Shown here one piece after another: positions 43,922-53,318 of a DNA stretch of 64,000 bases. The translations under genes and the position numbers were made by a program. Source of the stretch: Halorubrum rutilum (GTDB taxonomy: Archaea > Halobacteriota > Halobacteria > Halobacteriales > Haloferacaceae). Numbering within the stretch: position 1 is the first letter of the stretch; each line of letters begins with the position of its first letter. The DNA lies in contig NZ_JANHDN010000007.1 in the NCBI RefSeq assembly GCF_024494565.1, positions 1 to 64,000 of the forward strand, given 5' to 3'. The notes below the pieces were generated by a model. It made no database searches and was not told the origin of the DNA. It was given only the letters and a program-made list of their open reading frames with translations.

Positions 43922-44500
43922 TCAGTCGGTCGCGCCGCTCGCGTCGCCGGAGGGGTCGGACTCGCTCTCCGAGCGCTCCCGCAGCCGCGCCGCGATGGCG
44001 TCGCCCGCCGTCCGCGGGTCCGGCTCCGCGACGGTCACCGCGTCGCCGACGGCGACGCGACCCGGCTCGACGACGTCACAGCAGAGCCCGCCGCGGTTCC
44101 GGAGCGCCGACGCGAGCCCCGCCTCGCCGGCCAGCGATTCGAGGCGCGCGCAGGGCGGCCGTCGCCGGGTCGGTCGCAGGCGCGCGTCGCCGACCGCGAC
44201 GGTCGCCTCCAGCAGGTCGTCCATTCCGGCCCCGAACCCCTCGACGACGACGTTCCGGCGGTGGCGGCCGTCGGAGACGTCGGTCCCGGTCGCCGCGCGG
44301 ACCGCGTCGAGCGCCTCGGCGGCGACGAGAGTGACGGCGCAGCCGTCGAGCTCGAAGTGCCCGTCGCCGCGGCGATACCGGTCTCCCTCGACGCCCCCGG
44401 ACCGGATCGCGACCGCCTCCCGGCGCTCGGGCGGCGCGCCGGCCTCGGGCGCCGTGACGAGGCCCCGGACGACGCCGCTCACTCCCTCCTCGCCCGTCAC
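43922..44500 (-). CDS. MOSC domain protein
   Basis: A 192-aa MOSC-domain protein, related to the C-terminal domain of molybdenum cofactor sulfurase. It shows GVEGDRYRRGDGHFE, RRNVVVEGFGAGMDDLLEATVAVGDARL and a single conserved Cys in RRPPCARLESL. Such proteins may carry sulfur or bind Moco. The GTG start at 44500 overlaps the upstream gene's stop in a GTGA junction. The C-terminus is an acidic tail. Confidence 0.82.
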   Translation of the reverse strand: MTGEEGVSGVVRGLVTAPEAGAPPERREAVAIRSGGVEGDRYRRGDGHFELDGCAVTLVAAEALDAVRAATGTDVSDGRHRRNVVVEGFGAGMDDLLEATVAVGDARLRPTRRRPPCARLESLAGEAGLASALRNRGGLCCDVVEPGRVAVGDAVTVAEPDPRTAGDAIAARLRERSESESDPSGDASGATD

Positions 44501-44892
44501 GGGGCGCCCCCGAGGAGGTCCGGGTCGCCCGGTTTCAGCCACTCGCGGTGGGCGTAGTAGACGGCGCCGATCGGGGGCGCGACCAGCGAGGCCAGCGCGT
44601 AGAGCCACTTGAAGAGTCCGAGGTCCGCGACGCCGCGCTCGTCCAGCGACAGCGCGTCGAGGAGCACCGCGGCGGTCGCGAGCGGCGCGAGGAGGTAGCC
44701 GTGGGCGAACGCGACGGCGGCGCCGACCGGGGTGCCGGCCGAGAGGAGCGCCCAGTCGAGCGCGTAGAGGACGGTCCACCCGCCGGCGGCGACGGCGAGG
44801 ACGAGGAGCCACGGGCCGTCGAACCGGCGGTCCGCCGGCTCGGCGGCCGGTCCGTCCGGGTCGTCGGCGGGGGCCGCGGCGTGCGTGCTCAT
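44497..44892 (-). CDS. Small three-helix membrane protein
   Basis: A 131-aa protein with a 25-residue acidic N-terminus and three membrane segments (PWLLVLAVAAGGWTVLYALDW, AAVAFAHGYLLAPLATAAVLLDAL, FKWLYALASLVAPPIGAVYYA), ending YAHREWLKPGDPDLLGGAP. I do not recognise a function; many haloarchaea have similar proteins. It overlaps the MOSC gene by 4 bases. Start ATG 44892. Confidence 0.7.
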   Translation of the reverse strand: MSTHAAAPADDPDGPAAEPADRRFDGPWLLVLAVAAGGWTVLYALDWALLSAGTPVGAAVAFAHGYLLAPLATAAVLLDALSLDERGVADLGLFKWLYALASLVAPPIGAVYYAHREWLKPGDPDLLGGAP

Positions 44893-44959
44893 GGCTTCGC
44901 TGAGGCCCCGACGCTACTCAACGTTCGGGTCGAGCGCGACCCGCCCCACCGCCCGACGC

Positions 44960-45877
44960 CTACTCGTCGAAGGTGCCGGCCGAGAGGTACCGCTCGCCGC
45001 TGTCCCAGAACACGGTGACGACGAGGGGCTCGTCGCCCGCGTACGCGCCCGACTCGCGGAGCTCCGCGGCGACCGCCTTCGCCGCGAGGTTCGAGGCGCC
45101 GGAGGACTGCCCGGCGAGGATCCCCTCCTCGCGGGCGAGCCGGCGGCACTCGGCCTCGGCCTCGTCGATGCCGACGGCGTGGACCTCGTCGATCAGGTCG
45201 ACGTCGAGGTTCGGGGCGACGAACCCCGGTCCCATCCCCTGGAACGCGTCGTTCCCGGGCTCGCCGCCGGAGAGGACGGCGTTGTCGCTGGGCTCGACCG
45301 CGTCGATCCGCACGTCGGGGAAGGACTCGCGGAGGCGCCGACCGATCCCGGAGAGGGTGCCGCCGGTCCCGACGCCGGCGACGAGCGCGTCGACCGTCCG
45401 GTCGCCGACCTGCTCGACGACCTCGGGGCCGGTCGTCTCGTAGTGCGCCCGCGGGTTCGCGGGGTTCTCGAACTGGCGGAGCTGGACCATCCCCGCCTCG
45501 GCCTCCAGCTCGTCGGCGCGCTCCTTGGCCGCGGAGATGTCGCCGTCGACGACTTCGAGGTCGGCGCCGTACGCGCGCATGACCCGGCGGCGCTCCATCG
45601 ACTTCCCGTCCGGCATCACGAGCGTCACGTCGTACCCCTTCACGGCGCCCACCATCGCCAGCCCGATGCCGGTGTTGCCCGACGTGGGCTCGACGATCCC
45701 ATCGCCGGGCTCCAGCTCGCCGGACTCCTCGGCGGCCTCGACCATGTACCGCGCCGGGCGGTCCTTGGCGGAGCCGCCGGGGTTGCGCGACTCGACCTTC
45801 GCGGCCACCGTCGTCGCCGGCGGGGAGTCGACCCGCACCAGCGGCGAGCCGAGCCCCTCCAGCACGTCGTCGTCCAT
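44960..45877 (-). CDS. Cysteine synthase family PLP enzyme
   Basis: A 305-aa fold-type II PLP enzyme of the O-acetylserine sulfhydrylase family. The PLP lysine lies in SRNPGGSAKDRPARYM; the substrate loop is EPTSGNTGIGLAMVG; the phosphate-binding glycine loop is VAGVGTGGTLSGIGR; and the C-terminal SSGASNLAAK is typical. CysK versus CysM-type preference is not determined. Start ATG 45877. Confidence 0.9.
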   Translation of the reverse strand: MDDDVLEGLGSPLVRVDSPPATTVAAKVESRNPGGSAKDRPARYMVEAAEESGELEPGDGIVEPTSGNTGIGLAMVGAVKGYDVTLVMPDGKSMERRRVMRAYGADLEVVDGDISAAKERADELEAEAGMVQLRQFENPANPRAHYETTGPEVVEQVGDRTVDALVAGVGTGGTLSGIGRRLRESFPDVRIDAVEPSDNAVLSGGEPGNDAFQGMGPGFVAPNLDVDLIDEVHAVGIDEAEAECRRLAREEGILAGQSSGASNLAAKAVAAELRESGAYAGDEPLVVTVFWDSGERYLSAGTFDE

Positions 45878-46055
45878 TACGCGAACGAACGGGGCCGGGA
45901 CTCAAATGCCCGACGGACCGCGGCAAGACGCGTCCGCGGAGCGGCGGGACCCCCCCGCGGCGCGCCGAGCCCCGCGCCGTTTCTCGCTCCGTCCCCTCCC
46001 GCCGCCCGTTGCCACCGACGCGCGGTTTACAAGCCCGCCCGACGTATTCGGGGGT

Positions 46056-46448
46056 ATGACGCTCGAAACGCTCGCGCCCGACGCGGCCGGCGCGACCGAC
46101 GGCGACGCGCTCGACGACGAGGTCCTGGCGGCGCTCGGGGCCGGCGACTACCGCTTCAAGGTGTGGGGCGGCGACTGGTGCGGGGACTGTCAGCGCCAGC
46201 TCCCGGCGTTCGCGGCCGCCCTCGACGCGGCCGGGGTCCCCGGGGATCGGATCGAGGACTTCCCGGTCACGAAGGGGCCGGACGGCAAGGAGGGCGAGGG
46301 GGTCGAGGCGTACGGGATCGAGCTGATCCCGACCGTCGTCGTCGAGGACGCCGACGGCGAGGAGCTCGCCCGCTTCGTCGAGGAGGCGGACGTCTCGATC
46401 GCCGAGTTCCTCGCGCGGGAGCTCAGCGAGGCCGAGGCGAGCGCCTGA
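46056..46448 (+). CDS. Thioredoxin family protein
   Basis: A 130-aa thioredoxin-fold protein with active site WGGDWCGDCQRQLPAF (CGDC, as in several haloarchaeal thiol proteins rather than the classical CGPC) and the cis-Pro segment GIELIPTVVVED. It would act as a cytoplasmic thiol-disulfide exchanger. Start ATG 46056; it is divergent from the cysteine synthase gene. Confidence 0.87.
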   Translation: MTLETLAPDAAGATDGDALDDEVLAALGAGDYRFKVWGGDWCGDCQRQLPAFAAALDAAGVPGDRIEDFPVTKGPDGKEGEGVEAYGIELIPTVVVEDADGEELARFVEEADVSIAEFLARELSEAEASA

Positions 46449-46470
46449 GCCCGGCCCGGGCGGTCCCCCT

Positions 46471-47055
46471 CTACGACTCCAGCTCGGCGACGATCCGCTC
46501 CCGGACGTCCCCGGCGTCGACGGGCGCCCACGCCTCGACGTCGTACGTCACGTCGGCGAGGACCTCCAGCCGGTCGGCGTCGCCGTCGCGGATCGCCGCG
46601 ACCGCGTCCTCGGAGAGCCGCGCGAGGACCGCCGCCGAGAGCGCCTCGCGGTCCACGCCGCGCTCGGGCACGTCAAGGATGTGCGGGAGGTCCGACGCCC
46701 CCTCGGGCAGCGACGGGAACGCGGCGGGCCCGACCGCGAGCGCGACCTCGTCGGCGTCGGGCCCGTCCTCCGGGTCGGCGACGTCGGTCGACCCGTCGCC
46801 GGCCTCGTCGATCGCCTCCGGCGGGGCGGGCACCAGCGCGTACTCCGCGACGGCGACGTCGATCGCGGCGGCGACGGCGGCGTCGTCGACCTCGGTCCGC
46901 CGCTTGAACGCGAGCTCCGAGAGCGCCCGCGCGAGCTCCGCGCGGGTGAGCCAGCCGAACAGGTCGACGACGCCCGCGAGGTCGTCGCGCGCGGCGACGC
47001 CGGGCGCGTCGGCGATGTCCCCCGCGGAACCGTCCGGTCCGTCGCCCTCCGCCAT
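46471..47055 (-). CDS. Conserved haloarchaeal protein of unknown function
   Basis: A 194-aa acidic protein that starts 3 bases after the glycosyltransferase stop, so the two are probably co-transcribed. It is mostly helical and contains a winged-helix-like segment (LFGWLTRAELARALSELAFKR) and an internal low-complexity Asp/Pro/Gly stretch (about 80-110). No catalytic motif is visible. Start ATG 47055. Confidence 0.65.
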   Translation of the reverse strand: MAEGDGPDGSAGDIADAPGVAARDDLAGVVDLFGWLTRAELARALSELAFKRRTEVDDAAVAAAIDVAVAEYALVPAPPEAIDEAGDGSTDVADPEDGPDADEVALAVGPAAFPSLPEGASDLPHILDVPERGVDREALSAAVLARLSEDAVAAIRDGDADRLEVLADVTYDVEAWAPVDAGDVRERIVAELES

Positions 47056-47058
47056 CGG

Positions 47059-48288
47059 TCACTCCTCCCCCGGCGCGGGGTCGGAGGGCGGATCGGCCGG
47101 CGCCCGGTGGCCGTTCCCGCGGACGTCGGCGTCGCCGAGCGCGGCGCCGGTCCGGGTCGTTTCGTCGCCCCCCGCGTCCGTCGCTTCGCCGGCCGCGTCC
47201 GCGAGGTCCGCCCGGGCCGCGGCCGCGACCTCGGCGGGCGTGACCGGCGCGTCGCGCCACGCCGGGAGGCGGGCGTCCGGGCCCGGCTCGCCCAGGGCGC
47301 CGGCGTACGTCGCGACCTGCGAGCGCTCGTCCTCGCGGTCGTAGTCGAGCCCGTTGAACGCGGCGTCGGTCTCGTAGCCGTCGATCAGCCGCTCGGCCGC
47401 CTCGCGGTAGCGGTCGGCGAGCCCGTCGTAGTCGACGGCGACGCCGCCGTCCTCGACCGCGCGGAGGGTCGCCTCGCCGACCGCCCGGCTCATGTCCGCG
47501 AGGCCGGTCGGGCCGTCGACGGAGCGGTGGTCGTGCTCGTAGCGGCCGAGGTCGACCTGCGCGCTCCCCTCGAAGCCGGCGTGCGCGAACGCCTCGCCGA
47601 GCGTGCCGACCTCAAGCCCCCAGCCGCGCTGGACGCGAAGCTTCGAGACGAGCTCGGTCGTCGCCGCGAACTCGCCGGCGAGCGCGTACCGGAACGCGTC
47701 GAGGTACTCGATCACGCCCGCCTCGCGGCGCTCGGTCGCGTCGGCGAGCGCGCGGACGAGCGGCCGGAAGAACAGCCGGAACAGCCGGCCGTACAGCGCG
47801 CCGTCCTCGACGCGGGCGTAGTACCCCTTCGAGAACGCGTGCCCGTTCGCGACCGGGAACAGCAGGCGCTCGACGAACGCGGGCGAGTACGTCTTCGTGT
47901 CGGCGTCGTGGACGACGACGTACTCCTCGTCCAGGGCGCGGCCGAGGCCGAGCCACACGTCCCGTCCCTTGCCCCGGTCGCCGTCGAGGCCGCGGTCGGC
48001 GAGCAGCTCGGCGAGCCGCGGGCCGCCGCACCAGAGCGTCTCCACGTCGACGTCGAAGCCGGCCAGCCACCGGGCGAAGGGACCGGCCCGCTCCGCCGAG
48101 GCTCGCAGGGGGACGATCACGCGGGCGGGGTCAACCGTTTCCAGCGCCGAGAGGACGCGCTCGGCCGCGAGCGTGCCGTACTCCCGCTCGGTCATCGGCA
48201 CCACGACCGCCGCCCGGCCGGTGGGGGCGGCCGGCCGGTGGTCGGTCAACGCGTGCAGCGTCGTCACGCGCTCTTGGACGTACTCCAT
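47059..48288 (-). CDS. GpgS-like family 81/2 glycosyltransferase
   Basis: A 409-aa GT-A glycosyltransferase resembling glucosyl-3-phosphoglycerate synthase. The nucleotide-sugar-binding segment VVVPMTEREYGTLAAERV is followed by GDRGKGRDVWLGL and the metal-binding DxD VVHDADTKTYS (Asp128, Asp130). Other family phrases are FSKGYYARVEDGALYGRLFRLFF and VQRGWGLEVGTLGEA. The C-terminal 60 residues are disordered. It may make glucosylglycerate-type solutes or another glycoconjugate. ATG 48288 is used; a GTG two codons upstream also fits. Confidence 0.82.
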   Translation of the reverse strand: MEYVQERVTTLHALTDHRPAAPTGRAAVVVPMTEREYGTLAAERVLSALETVDPARVIVPLRASAERAGPFARWLAGFDVDVETLWCGGPRLAELLADRGLDGDRGKGRDVWLGLGRALDEEYVVVHDADTKTYSPAFVERLLFPVANGHAFSKGYYARVEDGALYGRLFRLFFRPLVRALADATERREAGVIEYLDAFRYALAGEFAATTELVSKLRVQRGWGLEVGTLGEAFAHAGFEGSAQVDLGRYEHDHRSVDGPTGLADMSRAVGEATLRAVEDGGVAVDYDGLADRYREAAERLIDGYETDAAFNGLDYDREDERSQVATYAGALGEPGPDARLPAWRDAPVTPAEVAAAARADLADAAGEATDAGGDETTRTGAALGDADVRGNGHRAPADPPSDPAPGEE

Positions 48289-48424
48289 TATCACCGTACA
48301 CGGGCGGGACGACCTAAATAGGTGCGATACCCGCGGTCCGTGCCGACGGGGGACGGCGGGCGCGAGGCCGTCGACCGCGGGGACCCGTCGGCCGCGGACG
48401 CGCCCTCGTCGCCGACCGCGGCGC

Positions 48425-49609
48425 TCACGCCGTCGGCTCCGCGCCCGCCGCGCCGCCCGGGACGCGACCCGCGCGCTCCAGGACGGCGTAGGCGACGACG
48501 ACGGCCCCGAGCCCCCCGGCGAGCGCGAGGAAGACGGCGTCGTAGGCGACCCCGGCCTCGACCGCCTCGCCGACGGCCCACGAGCCGGCCGCCTGCGTCG
48601 ACATCATCCCGGCGGAGTAGACGGCGTACGCCGACGCGCGGGACTCGTCCGGCAGCGACGCGAGCAGGTAGGTGTCCATCGCGGGAAACAGCATGTGGAT
48701 CGCGAAGCCGACGGCGACGCTGGCGGCGACGACGGTCGCGAGCCCCCCCGAGACGACGACGAGGACGACGCCCCCGACGAACGCGGAGACGATCCCGAGC
48801 AGGTACGGGACGTGCGGGAGCCGGTCGGCGAGGTAGCCGGAGACGAGGAAGGCGGGGACGCCCGCGGCGAAGATCACCGTCAGGAGGTTCCGCGCGGTCG
48901 CCGGCGCGAGCGCCTTGTCGACCATGTACAGCTCGTAGAAATTGAACAGGCCCTGCCAGACGAACCCGGTGAGCCCCATCAGGACGACGGCCGTCAGGAT
49001 GAGCTTCCACTCGGAGCGCGCGCCGCCGAGGAAGTCGGTGTCGCCCGCCCCGGCGTCGGGGAGGTCGGTCCGCGAGGCGAGCGCGACGAAGGCGACCGTG
49101 GTCGCGGCCGCGACGACCGCGAGCCCGTGGAAGGCGAGCCGCCAGTCGTACCACAGCGCGACCGTGACGACCGGCGCGGCGGCGACCGCGGCCAGCTGAC
49201 TCGCGGTCCCGTGGATCCCCATCGCGCGCCCGACCCGCTCCGGGAACAGCTCGGAGACGAACGGGTTGGCGGCGACGAAGTAGACGCCGGAGGCCAGGCC
49301 GATCGCGAACGCGGCCGCCGTCAGCGTCGGCACGCCCGGCGCGAGCGCGACGCCGAGCGCGCCGAGCGTCAACATTCCCCCGGAGACCGCGATCACGAGC
49401 CGCCGGGGGAACCGGGTGAGCGCCCACCCGGCCGGGAGCCGCGGGGCGGCTGAGCCGAGCCAGGCGAGCGTGACGATGAGCCCCGCGGTCCCCTCGCCGA
49501 TCGCGAACTCGGCGATGAACTCGCCCACGAGCGGCGCGAACACGACGCGCGCGAAGTTGACGAGGAAGACGAGGGCACACAGCGAGCCGAACAGCCGGGT
49601 CCGTGACAC
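48425..49609 (-). CDS. MFS transporter
   Basis: A 394-aa permease with twelve hydrophobic segments, a motif-A-like loop AGWALTRFPRRLVI after helix 2, and its counterpart SGYLADRLPHVPYL in the second half. The N-terminus LFGSLCALVFLVNFARVVFAPLVGEF resembles nitrate/oxalate-type or sugar-type MFS carriers, but no substrate motif is clear. The start is GTG 49609. It lies between the glycosyltransferase and the zinc-finger gene. Confidence 0.86.
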   Translation of the reverse strand: MSRTRLFGSLCALVFLVNFARVVFAPLVGEFIAEFAIGEGTAGLIVTLAWLGSAAPRLPAGWALTRFPRRLVIAVSGGMLTLGALGVALAPGVPTLTAAAFAIGLASGVYFVAANPFVSELFPERVGRAMGIHGTASQLAAVAAAPVVTVALWYDWRLAFHGLAVVAAATTVAFVALASRTDLPDAGAGDTDFLGGARSEWKLILTAVVLMGLTGFVWQGLFNFYELYMVDKALAPATARNLLTVIFAAGVPAFLVSGYLADRLPHVPYLLGIVSAFVGGVVLVVVSGGLATVVAASVAVGFAIHMLFPAMDTYLLASLPDESRASAYAVYSAGMMSTQAAGSWAVGEAVEAGVAYDAVFLALAGGLGAVVVAYAVLERAGRVPGGAAGAEPTA

Positions 49610-49795
49610 GGGCGGGCTTCACGGCGCCCGGAGACAAGCGTTGCGAAAGCGAGGCGCCCCGGGGCGCCCGGCTCGTCGCACCGCCGACGTCCGGCCCGTC
49701 GCACCGCCGACATCCGGCGCATCACACCGCCGACGCCCGGCGCGCTTCACCGCGAGGCGGGGATCCCCCTCTCGTCCGACTCGCGTCGTACGAGG

Positions 49796-49803
49796 TTTTT
49801 ATA
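49796..49803 (+). promoter_or_regulatory. TATA box of the zinc-finger gene
   Basis: TTTTTATA at 49796-49803 lies 25-32 bases before ATG 49828, predicting a leaderless transcript. Confidence 0.65.
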
Positions 49804-49827
49804 CCCACACGCGATCAAGCCGAACAC

Positions 49828-49998
49828 ATGAAATCGACGCGCAAGGGGCTCCGCGACGGCGACCTGTTTAAAGACACGTACGAGCGCCTGAACTGCGCCG
49901 AGTGCGAGCAGGTGTTGAAAAAGCAGAACGACCCCGACGAGGTGTTCTCGGTCCGGGTGTGTCCCGAGTGCGAGGCGACCTACAAGGAGCTTCGCTAG
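49828..49998 (+). CDS. HVO_0758 family zinc finger protein
   Basis: A 56-aa two-CxxC zinc finger protein beginning MKSTRKGLRDGDLFKDTYER. The first pair is CAEC, the second CPEC, separated by 20 residues. It matches the HVO_0758-type haloarchaeal zinc micro-proteins in length and spacing. Function is not established; a nucleic-acid or protein interaction is likely. It is the only gene between a minus-strand MFS gene and a minus-strand aldo/keto reductase. Confidence 0.88.
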   Translation: MKSTRKGLRDGDLFKDTYERLNCAECEQVLKKQNDPDEVFSVRVCPECEATYKELR

Positions 49999-50115
49999 GC
50001 CGACGCGCCGCCGTCGCCGGCGCCCGACGAGCACCGTCTCGGTCCCGACGCGTCCCCGCCCGTCCTCCTCCGACTCGTTTTCCCCCTCCTCGTTCGCGTC
50101 CGCGGAGCGGCGCGC

Positions 50116-51234
50116 TCACTCGAAGACGGCGTCGAACGCCGACGCGCCGAGCGGGTCGAAGGTGCCGGCGGCGACGTTCTCGCGGACGTGGTCCGGGTCG
50201 CTCGCCCCGACGAGCGAGGCGGTGACGCCCGGCGCGCTCCGCGCGAAGTTGAGCGCGCGCTGGGCCGGCGTCTCGCCCGCGAGGGTCGCGTCGATATCGG
50301 CGGGGATCGCGCCCTCTCGCGCGAGTTCGCCCTGACCGATGCTCGCGCTCGTCACCGCGGAGAGCCCGGCCTCGTGGGCGAATTCGAGGGCCGAGATCGG
50401 GTCGGCGTCGGCCCCCGGGTCGGCGTCCGGCGGGCGGTGGTTCCGCCGCGTGAACGCGTCCGCCATCGCGACGTTGAACGGGAGCTGTATCGCCTCGAAC
50501 CCGTGGCCGTCGTCGGGGGCGACCGCCTCGCCCGCGGCCTCGGCCCGCGCGAGGACCTCGGCGAGCGAGAGGTACCGGTCGCCGCCCTCGGGGACGCGGA
50601 AGGCGTCCCACGTGGCGACGCCGTAGGCCCCGAGGTCGCCGGCGACGCGTCGGCGCTCCAGCGCCTCGAAGGCGGCTTCCAACCGGTCGTACACCGCCTC
50701 GCGGGAGCGGGCCGCGAGCTGGGTCTCCGGGTTGTGCACGTAGAAGCAGTCGACCGCGTCGAGCCCGAGCCGGTCGAGCGAACGGTCGAGCGACCACTCC
50801 AGGTAGCCGGGCGCGATCGCGTGGGCGCCGTTCGCGAGCTCCTCGGCGTCGACGATCCCGGTCGCGAGGAAGCGGTCGCGGACGTACGCCGCGGGGTCGC
50901 CGGGGCGCTCGCCGTCGAACGGGAGGAACCCCCCCTTCGTCGCCACCACGACGGCGTCGCGGTCGACCGGCGAGTCGCGGACCGCCTCGCCGACGACGCG
51001 CTCGGCCCGCCCGCAGCGGTAGTTGACCGCGGTGTCGACGTGGTTCACGCCGGACCGGAGCGCGAGCCCGATCGCCTCGCGGTAGGCGTCGTCGACGGCG
51101 GCGGTCGGGTCGCCGAGGTAGGTGCCGATCCCGACGCTGGAGGCCACTCCGGGGCCGAACCGCCGGAAGTAGGTGCGTCCGAAGGCGTCGCCGAACTCGT
51201 CGCGGTAGGCCCAGAGCGCGTCGCGGGTCGCCAT
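50116..51234 (-). CDS. Aldo/keto reductase
   Basis: A 372-aa TIM-barrel NAD(P)H-dependent oxidoreductase. The catalytic Asp/Tyr are in VNHVDTAVNYRCGRAE, the Lys in VVVATKGGFLPFDG and the His in DCFYVHNPETQL. C-terminal cofactor residues are in TASLVGASDPDHVREN. Relatives reduce sugar aldehydes and ketones; the substrate is unknown. It is longer than the usual 320 residues because of acidic inserts. Start ATG 51234. Confidence 0.88.
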   Translation of the reverse strand: MATRDALWAYRDEFGDAFGRTYFRRFGPGVASSVGIGTYLGDPTAAVDDAYREAIGLALRSGVNHVDTAVNYRCGRAERVVGEAVRDSPVDRDAVVVATKGGFLPFDGERPGDPAAYVRDRFLATGIVDAEELANGAHAIAPGYLEWSLDRSLDRLGLDAVDCFYVHNPETQLAARSREAVYDRLEAAFEALERRRVAGDLGAYGVATWDAFRVPEGGDRYLSLAEVLARAEAAGEAVAPDDGHGFEAIQLPFNVAMADAFTRRNHRPPDADPGADADPISALEFAHEAGLSAVTSASIGQGELAREGAIPADIDATLAGETPAQRALNFARSAPGVTASLVGASDPDHVRENVAAGTFDPLGASAFDAVFE

Positions 51235-51293
51235 GTGGGTCCGGGTAGTCGTCTCGGCGGGAAAAGTCGCGCGGGAAGTTGCCGCACGGCGCT

Positions 51294-52331
51294 TCACCCG
51301 CCCCCGTCGTCACCCGCCCTCGTCGTCACCCGGTAGCGTTCGTCTCGGAATTCGTACGTGCGAGCGTCGTCGAGCCCGAACGGCGGGATCGAGTTGCTGA
51401 ACTCCTCCAGCCGGACCCGGTCGGCGTCGCGTTCCCGGCTCAGCGCGATCGCGTCGCGCAACTGGTCGTTCCGAACAACCTGTTCGACGATGACTCGTTC
51501 GGCGTCGGTCTCGGAGCCGTCGACGCGTTCGAGGACGAACGCGTCCGGTCGGTCGCCGTCGCCGTCCGGTTCGCCGCGCGTCGACCGCGCGACGAGCGTC
51601 TCGCCGTCCCGCTCCGTCTCCGCGATCGCCGCGGTCGGCCTCAACTGCAACGGGTCGGCCTCCAGCTCGAACCCCGCCGCGAGCGCGATGGGATCCTCGT
51701 AGGAGCCGGCCGCGAACCATCCGTCGGCCCCGAACGCGTAATGCCCGCCGCCGAGGCCGGCGAGCGTGAGCGATTCCGTCCCCTCTACGGGCTCGACCGA
51801 GTCCCCGTCGCCCACGCGACCGTTCGCGACCGTTACAGTCCACGTGTGTTCGTCGCCGGCCGCCAACGGTGTCAGCGGCTCCGGCCACGACTGCGGCGCG
51901 ATGTAGTACCAGTCGCCGTCCGCGCGCTTGTACAGTTGCCAGTGATAGAAGTTGGTCTCGAACCGCTGTTCGCTTCGATTTCGGAGCGTGAACCCGGTCG
52001 ATCGGTCCGACCGGACCGACCGGCTCTCCGGAGCGAGCACTATCGGCGTCGCCTCGGGATCGACCGCCTCGTAGCAGACGACCCGCTCGGCGCTCTCGAA
52101 CGACGGGCACGCGTCCGAGGCGGTGTCCTCGGGGAGCTCCGGAACCGACTGGGTGGAGTCGGGCGGCGTCGTCTGACCGCCGTCCCCCGCCGTCGCGTCG
52201 CCACCGTCCGTCTCGTTCGATGCGTCGGGCTCGTTCACACAGCCGGCGAGGAGGACGCCACCGGTCGCACAGAGGGACGACAGGATCCGTCTCCGGGAGA
52301 GACGAACCCGCTTTCGGGAGGGCTGAACCAT
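51294..52331 (-). CDS. Tat lipoprotein of unknown function
   Basis: A 345-aa secreted lipoprotein. The twin-arginine lipobox signal is SRRRILSSL...LLAGC with lipidated Cys31. An acidic Thr/Asp/Gly linker (about 32-60) leads to a beta-rich domain containing VCYEAVDPEATPIVLAPESR, FETNFYHWQLYKRADGDWYYIAPQSWP and the two cysteines Cys74/Cys84 that may pair. It may be an extracellular binding domain of a type common in haloarchaea; no enzyme motif is visible. Start ATG 52331, divergent from dacZ. Confidence 0.75.
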   Translation of the reverse strand: MVQPSRKRVRLSRRRILSSLCATGGVLLAGCVNEPDASNETDGGDATAGDGGQTTPPDSTQSVPELPEDTASDACPSFESAERVVCYEAVDPEATPIVLAPESRSVRSDRSTGFTLRNRSEQRFETNFYHWQLYKRADGDWYYIAPQSWPEPLTPLAAGDEHTWTVTVANGRVGDGDSVEPVEGTESLTLAGLGGGHYAFGADGWFAAGSYEDPIALAAGFELEADPLQLRPTAAIAETERDGETLVARSTRGEPDGDGDRPDAFVLERVDGSETDAERVIVEQVVRNDQLRDAIALSRERDADRVRLEEFSNSIPPFGLDDARTYEFRDERYRVTTRAGDDGGG

Positions 52332-52502
52332 GTCCCTTCGCTCCCGGCGGTATCGGGATATGTCTTCCGTCGCTATCGCCGCGGGAGCGCCCCTCGGCGG
52401 CCGGTCGTTTCGCGCTTCGTTCCGTCGCGTCCGAGAAGCGCGTCGGACGCCCGCACGACGCCGACGCAACGACTATACGTCGGCCGAGAGTCAGTTCGGA
52501 CA

Positions 52503-53312
52503 ATGGCCTCGCTCACCGACCACCTGTCCGACCTCGTCGAGGACGCGGACGCCGCCCTGCTGTTCTCGCCGACGAGCTCCTTCCACGACCGGTTCGAGGA
52601 CGACGAGGCGGAGATCGTCGTCGTCGCCCCCGACAACGACGTCGACGCCGACGTGTTCGTCGAGCTCCCCCTCCCGTTCGACAACGTGAAAGACCGGATC
52701 CGGTTCGGGATCGAGGGCGCGATGGACGCCGACCTGGTCGCCGAGGGCGACGAGGTCGTCTGCATCGCGAGCGTCTTCGACGGGGGGTCGGACGCGGTGG
52801 TCCGCGTCACCGTCGACGAGACGGTCCACACCGGGATCTACGACCTGTTCGTCAACTCCCGCGCCGAGCCGAGCGTGATCCGCGACGTCTTCGAGGTCGC
52901 GATCGAGCTCGGGCGGAAGGGACAGAAGGGGAAGCCGGTGGGCGCGCTGTTCGTCGTCGGCGACGCCGGGAAGGTGATGAACAAGTCCCGCCCGCTGTCG
53001 TACAACCCCTTCGAGAAGTCGCACGTCCACGTCGGCGACCCCATCGTCAACGTAATGTTAAAGGAGTTCTCCCGGCTCGACGGCGCGTTCGTCGTCTCCG
53101 ACTCAGGGAAGATCGTCTCCGCGTACCGCTACCTCGAACCGGGCGCGGAGGGCGTCGACATCCCGAAGGGGCTCGGCGCGCGACACATGGCCGGCGGCGC
53201 GATCACCCGGGACACGAACGCGACCGCGATCGTGCTCTCGGAGTCGGACGGGCTGGTCCGAGCGTTCAAGGCGGGCGAACTCGTCCTGGAGATCGATCCG
53301 GAGGAGTACTGA
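52503..53312 (+). CDS. dacZ: Diadenylate cyclase DacZ
   Basis: A 269-aa archaeal diadenylate cyclase that makes c-di-AMP from two ATP. The DAC domain carries the catalytic DGA (193-195, in SRLDGAFVVSDSGKIVSAYR) and the RH motif GARHMAGGAITRDTNATAIVLSE (RHMA at 227-230). The N-terminal 140 residues are the DacZ-specific domain. The same enzyme in Haloferax is essential and tied to osmotic stress. It is followed 6 bases later by a MscS channel gene. Start ATG 52503. Confidence 0.92.
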   Translation: MASLTDHLSDLVEDADAALLFSPTSSFHDRFEDDEAEIVVVAPDNDVDADVFVELPLPFDNVKDRIRFGIEGAMDADLVAEGDEVVCIASVFDGGSDAVVRVTVDETVHTGIYDLFVNSRAEPSVIRDVFEVAIELGRKGQKGKPVGALFVVGDAGKVMNKSRPLSYNPFEKSHVHVGDPIVNVMLKEFSRLDGAFVVSDSGKIVSAYRYLEPGAEGVDIPKGLGARHMAGGAITRDTNATAIVLSESDGLVRAFKAGELVLEIDPEEY

Positions 53313-53318
53313 TCGCCC